From contig WQUN01000113.1 of NCBI GenBank assembly GCA_009782085.1, positions 1 through 5,082 of the forward strand: a stretch of 5,082 bases of DNA. The letters are read 5' to 3'. Positions 4,464 through 5,082 of this stretch are shown here, piece after piece. Source of the stretch: Bacillota bacterium (GTDB lineage Bacteria; Bacillota; Clostridia; Lachnospirales; WQUN01). Every line of letters starts with the position of its first letter. Positions within the stretch are counted from its first letter, which is position 1. Position numbers and translations under genes: made by a program. Below the pieces are notes generated by a model. That model was not told where the DNA came from. It saw only the letters and a list, made by a program, of their open reading frames with translations, and searched no databases.

Positions 4464-5082
4464 ATCTCTTTTATCCATAAGCGAGCCGTGGCTGCAATAC
4501 GCCATACGGTTGAATCTTCTGAACGAAAGCGGAGAGGATTTAACCGGCTTGAAAAAAGAAGCGCTGAAAGATAAAAAAATCCAATCATATCTTAACGACA
4601 TTACCGACTTCCACAATACGATTGTCAGAAACCATAAAGACCCCGACCTGTCGATCCATAAATTGCTGTTCCTGCTCGACATTGGGCTTGGAACGGACAT
4701 ACCCGAGATCGAAAGCGCGGTCAGTCAGATTATGAGCCATAAAGATAAAAACGGAGTATATCAGTCCCTGACAAATATACCGACGCACTACGGGGGAAAG
4801 GGCGAGGACGTATTCGGCTGGTGCCTGTGCGACGCGCCCCTTCTGCTGCTGGCGCTTCTGAAAGCAAAAGTTGACTGTCAGACGCATATCAGGCAGGGCG
4901 CGGAACACCTGGCGGGACTGTTCAAAGAACAGGGTTTTCCCTGCTCGGTATCGGAGGAACACGGGACGTTCAGGGGCCCCGGACGCAAGGACGACTGCTG
5001 CCCCTACGCGACGCTCATAATGGTAAAACTGTTGTCCGAAATCGACGAATACAAAGACAGCGGCATTGTGAAAAACGGGGCG
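4456..5082 (+). CDS. Prenyltransferase/squalene-cyclase-like alpha/alpha-toroid protein, 3' truncated
   Basis: The frame stays open for 209 codons and leaves the window, so the C-terminus is missing. ATG 4456 overlaps the end of the cyclo-ligase gene by 8 bases, with GGAGGAGGG (4433-4441) upstream. The sequence alternates helical blocks. It contains FGWCLCDAPLLLLALLK (about 120-136) and FRGPGRKDDCCPYATLIMVKLLSE (about 172-195, written here as adjoining motifs FRGPGRKDD and CCPYATL). From memory these match uncharacterised Clostridial proteins annotated as prenyltransferase/squalene oxidase repeat or terpene cyclase-like, with an alpha/alpha-toroid fold. Cys123, Cys125, Asp126 and the DD-CC cluster at 179-182 could bind a metal, by inference. 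No signal peptide is visible and the substrate is unknown. The first 70 codons are markedly less GC-rich than the preceding genes, which may reflect recent acquisition. True cyclase activity is not implied. Confidence 0.7.
   Translation, partial: MHESLLSISEPWLQYAIRLNLLNESGEDLTGLKKEALKDKKIQSYLNDITDFHNTIVRNHKDPDLSIHKLLFLLDIGLGTDIPEIESAVSQIMSHKDKNGVYQSLTNIPTHYGGKGEDVFGWCLCDAPLLLLALLKAKVDCQTHIRQGAEHLAGLFKEQGFPCSVSEEHGTFRGPGRKDDCCPYATLIMVKLLSEIDEYKDSGIVKNGA

Noticed and set aside
3777..4962. Minus-strand frames opposite the cyclo-ligase and the toroid gene
   Set aside because: Both lie antisense to plus-strand frames with family motifs and good gene-to-gene coupling.

Overview
The window looks like a chromosomal housekeeping segment from a GC-rich member of the Bacillota, probably Clostridia. 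The evidence is the order ylxM-ffh-rpsP-khpA, a YlxM-type SRP-associated protein, strong AGGAGG ribosome binding sites and a consensus sigma-A-type promoter. Assignment below phylum level is inference. The main genes are GC-rich. The intergenic stretches, the remnant before ffh and the first part of the last gene are visibly more AT-rich.

Layout. Positions 1-284 contain no gene I can support; they hold a long imperfect inverted repeat at the window edge, a probable dispersed repeat and a 10-bp tandem duplication. A strong promoter (285-313) precedes ylxM, and its leader carries a 21-bp tandem repeat that also reads as a small upstream ORF. Next come ylxM (427-771), a short AT-rich ORF that looks like the broken N-terminus of a methyltransferase (797-928), and a seven-copy heptamer array directly before the ffh ribosome binding site. 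ffh (1019-2353) and rpsP (2390-2635) follow. A second, unrelated heptamer array and a 22-bp palindrome separate rpsP from khpA (2721-2951). khpA overlaps proB (2948-3754) by ATGA. An identical copy of the palindrome precedes the 5-formyltetrahydrofolate cyclo-ligase gene (3852-4463), whose last codons overlap a 3'-truncated gene for a prenyltransferase/squalene-cyclase-like alpha/alpha-toroid protein (4456 to the window end).

How the genes fit together. ylxM and ffh belong to the signal recognition particle, rpsP to the 30S subunit, and khpA to a small KH-domain RNA-binding regulator, so the first half is a translation and secretion unit. The second half is metabolic: proline synthesis (proB without proA) and one-carbon folate recycling. 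In many Bacillota khpA is followed by rimM-trmD-rplS; here proB and the folate gene take that place. No clear new defence or mobile system is visible. The most unusual content is the cluster of different short tandem repeats and palindromes at almost every gene junction, with repeat periods of 7 or 21 bp.
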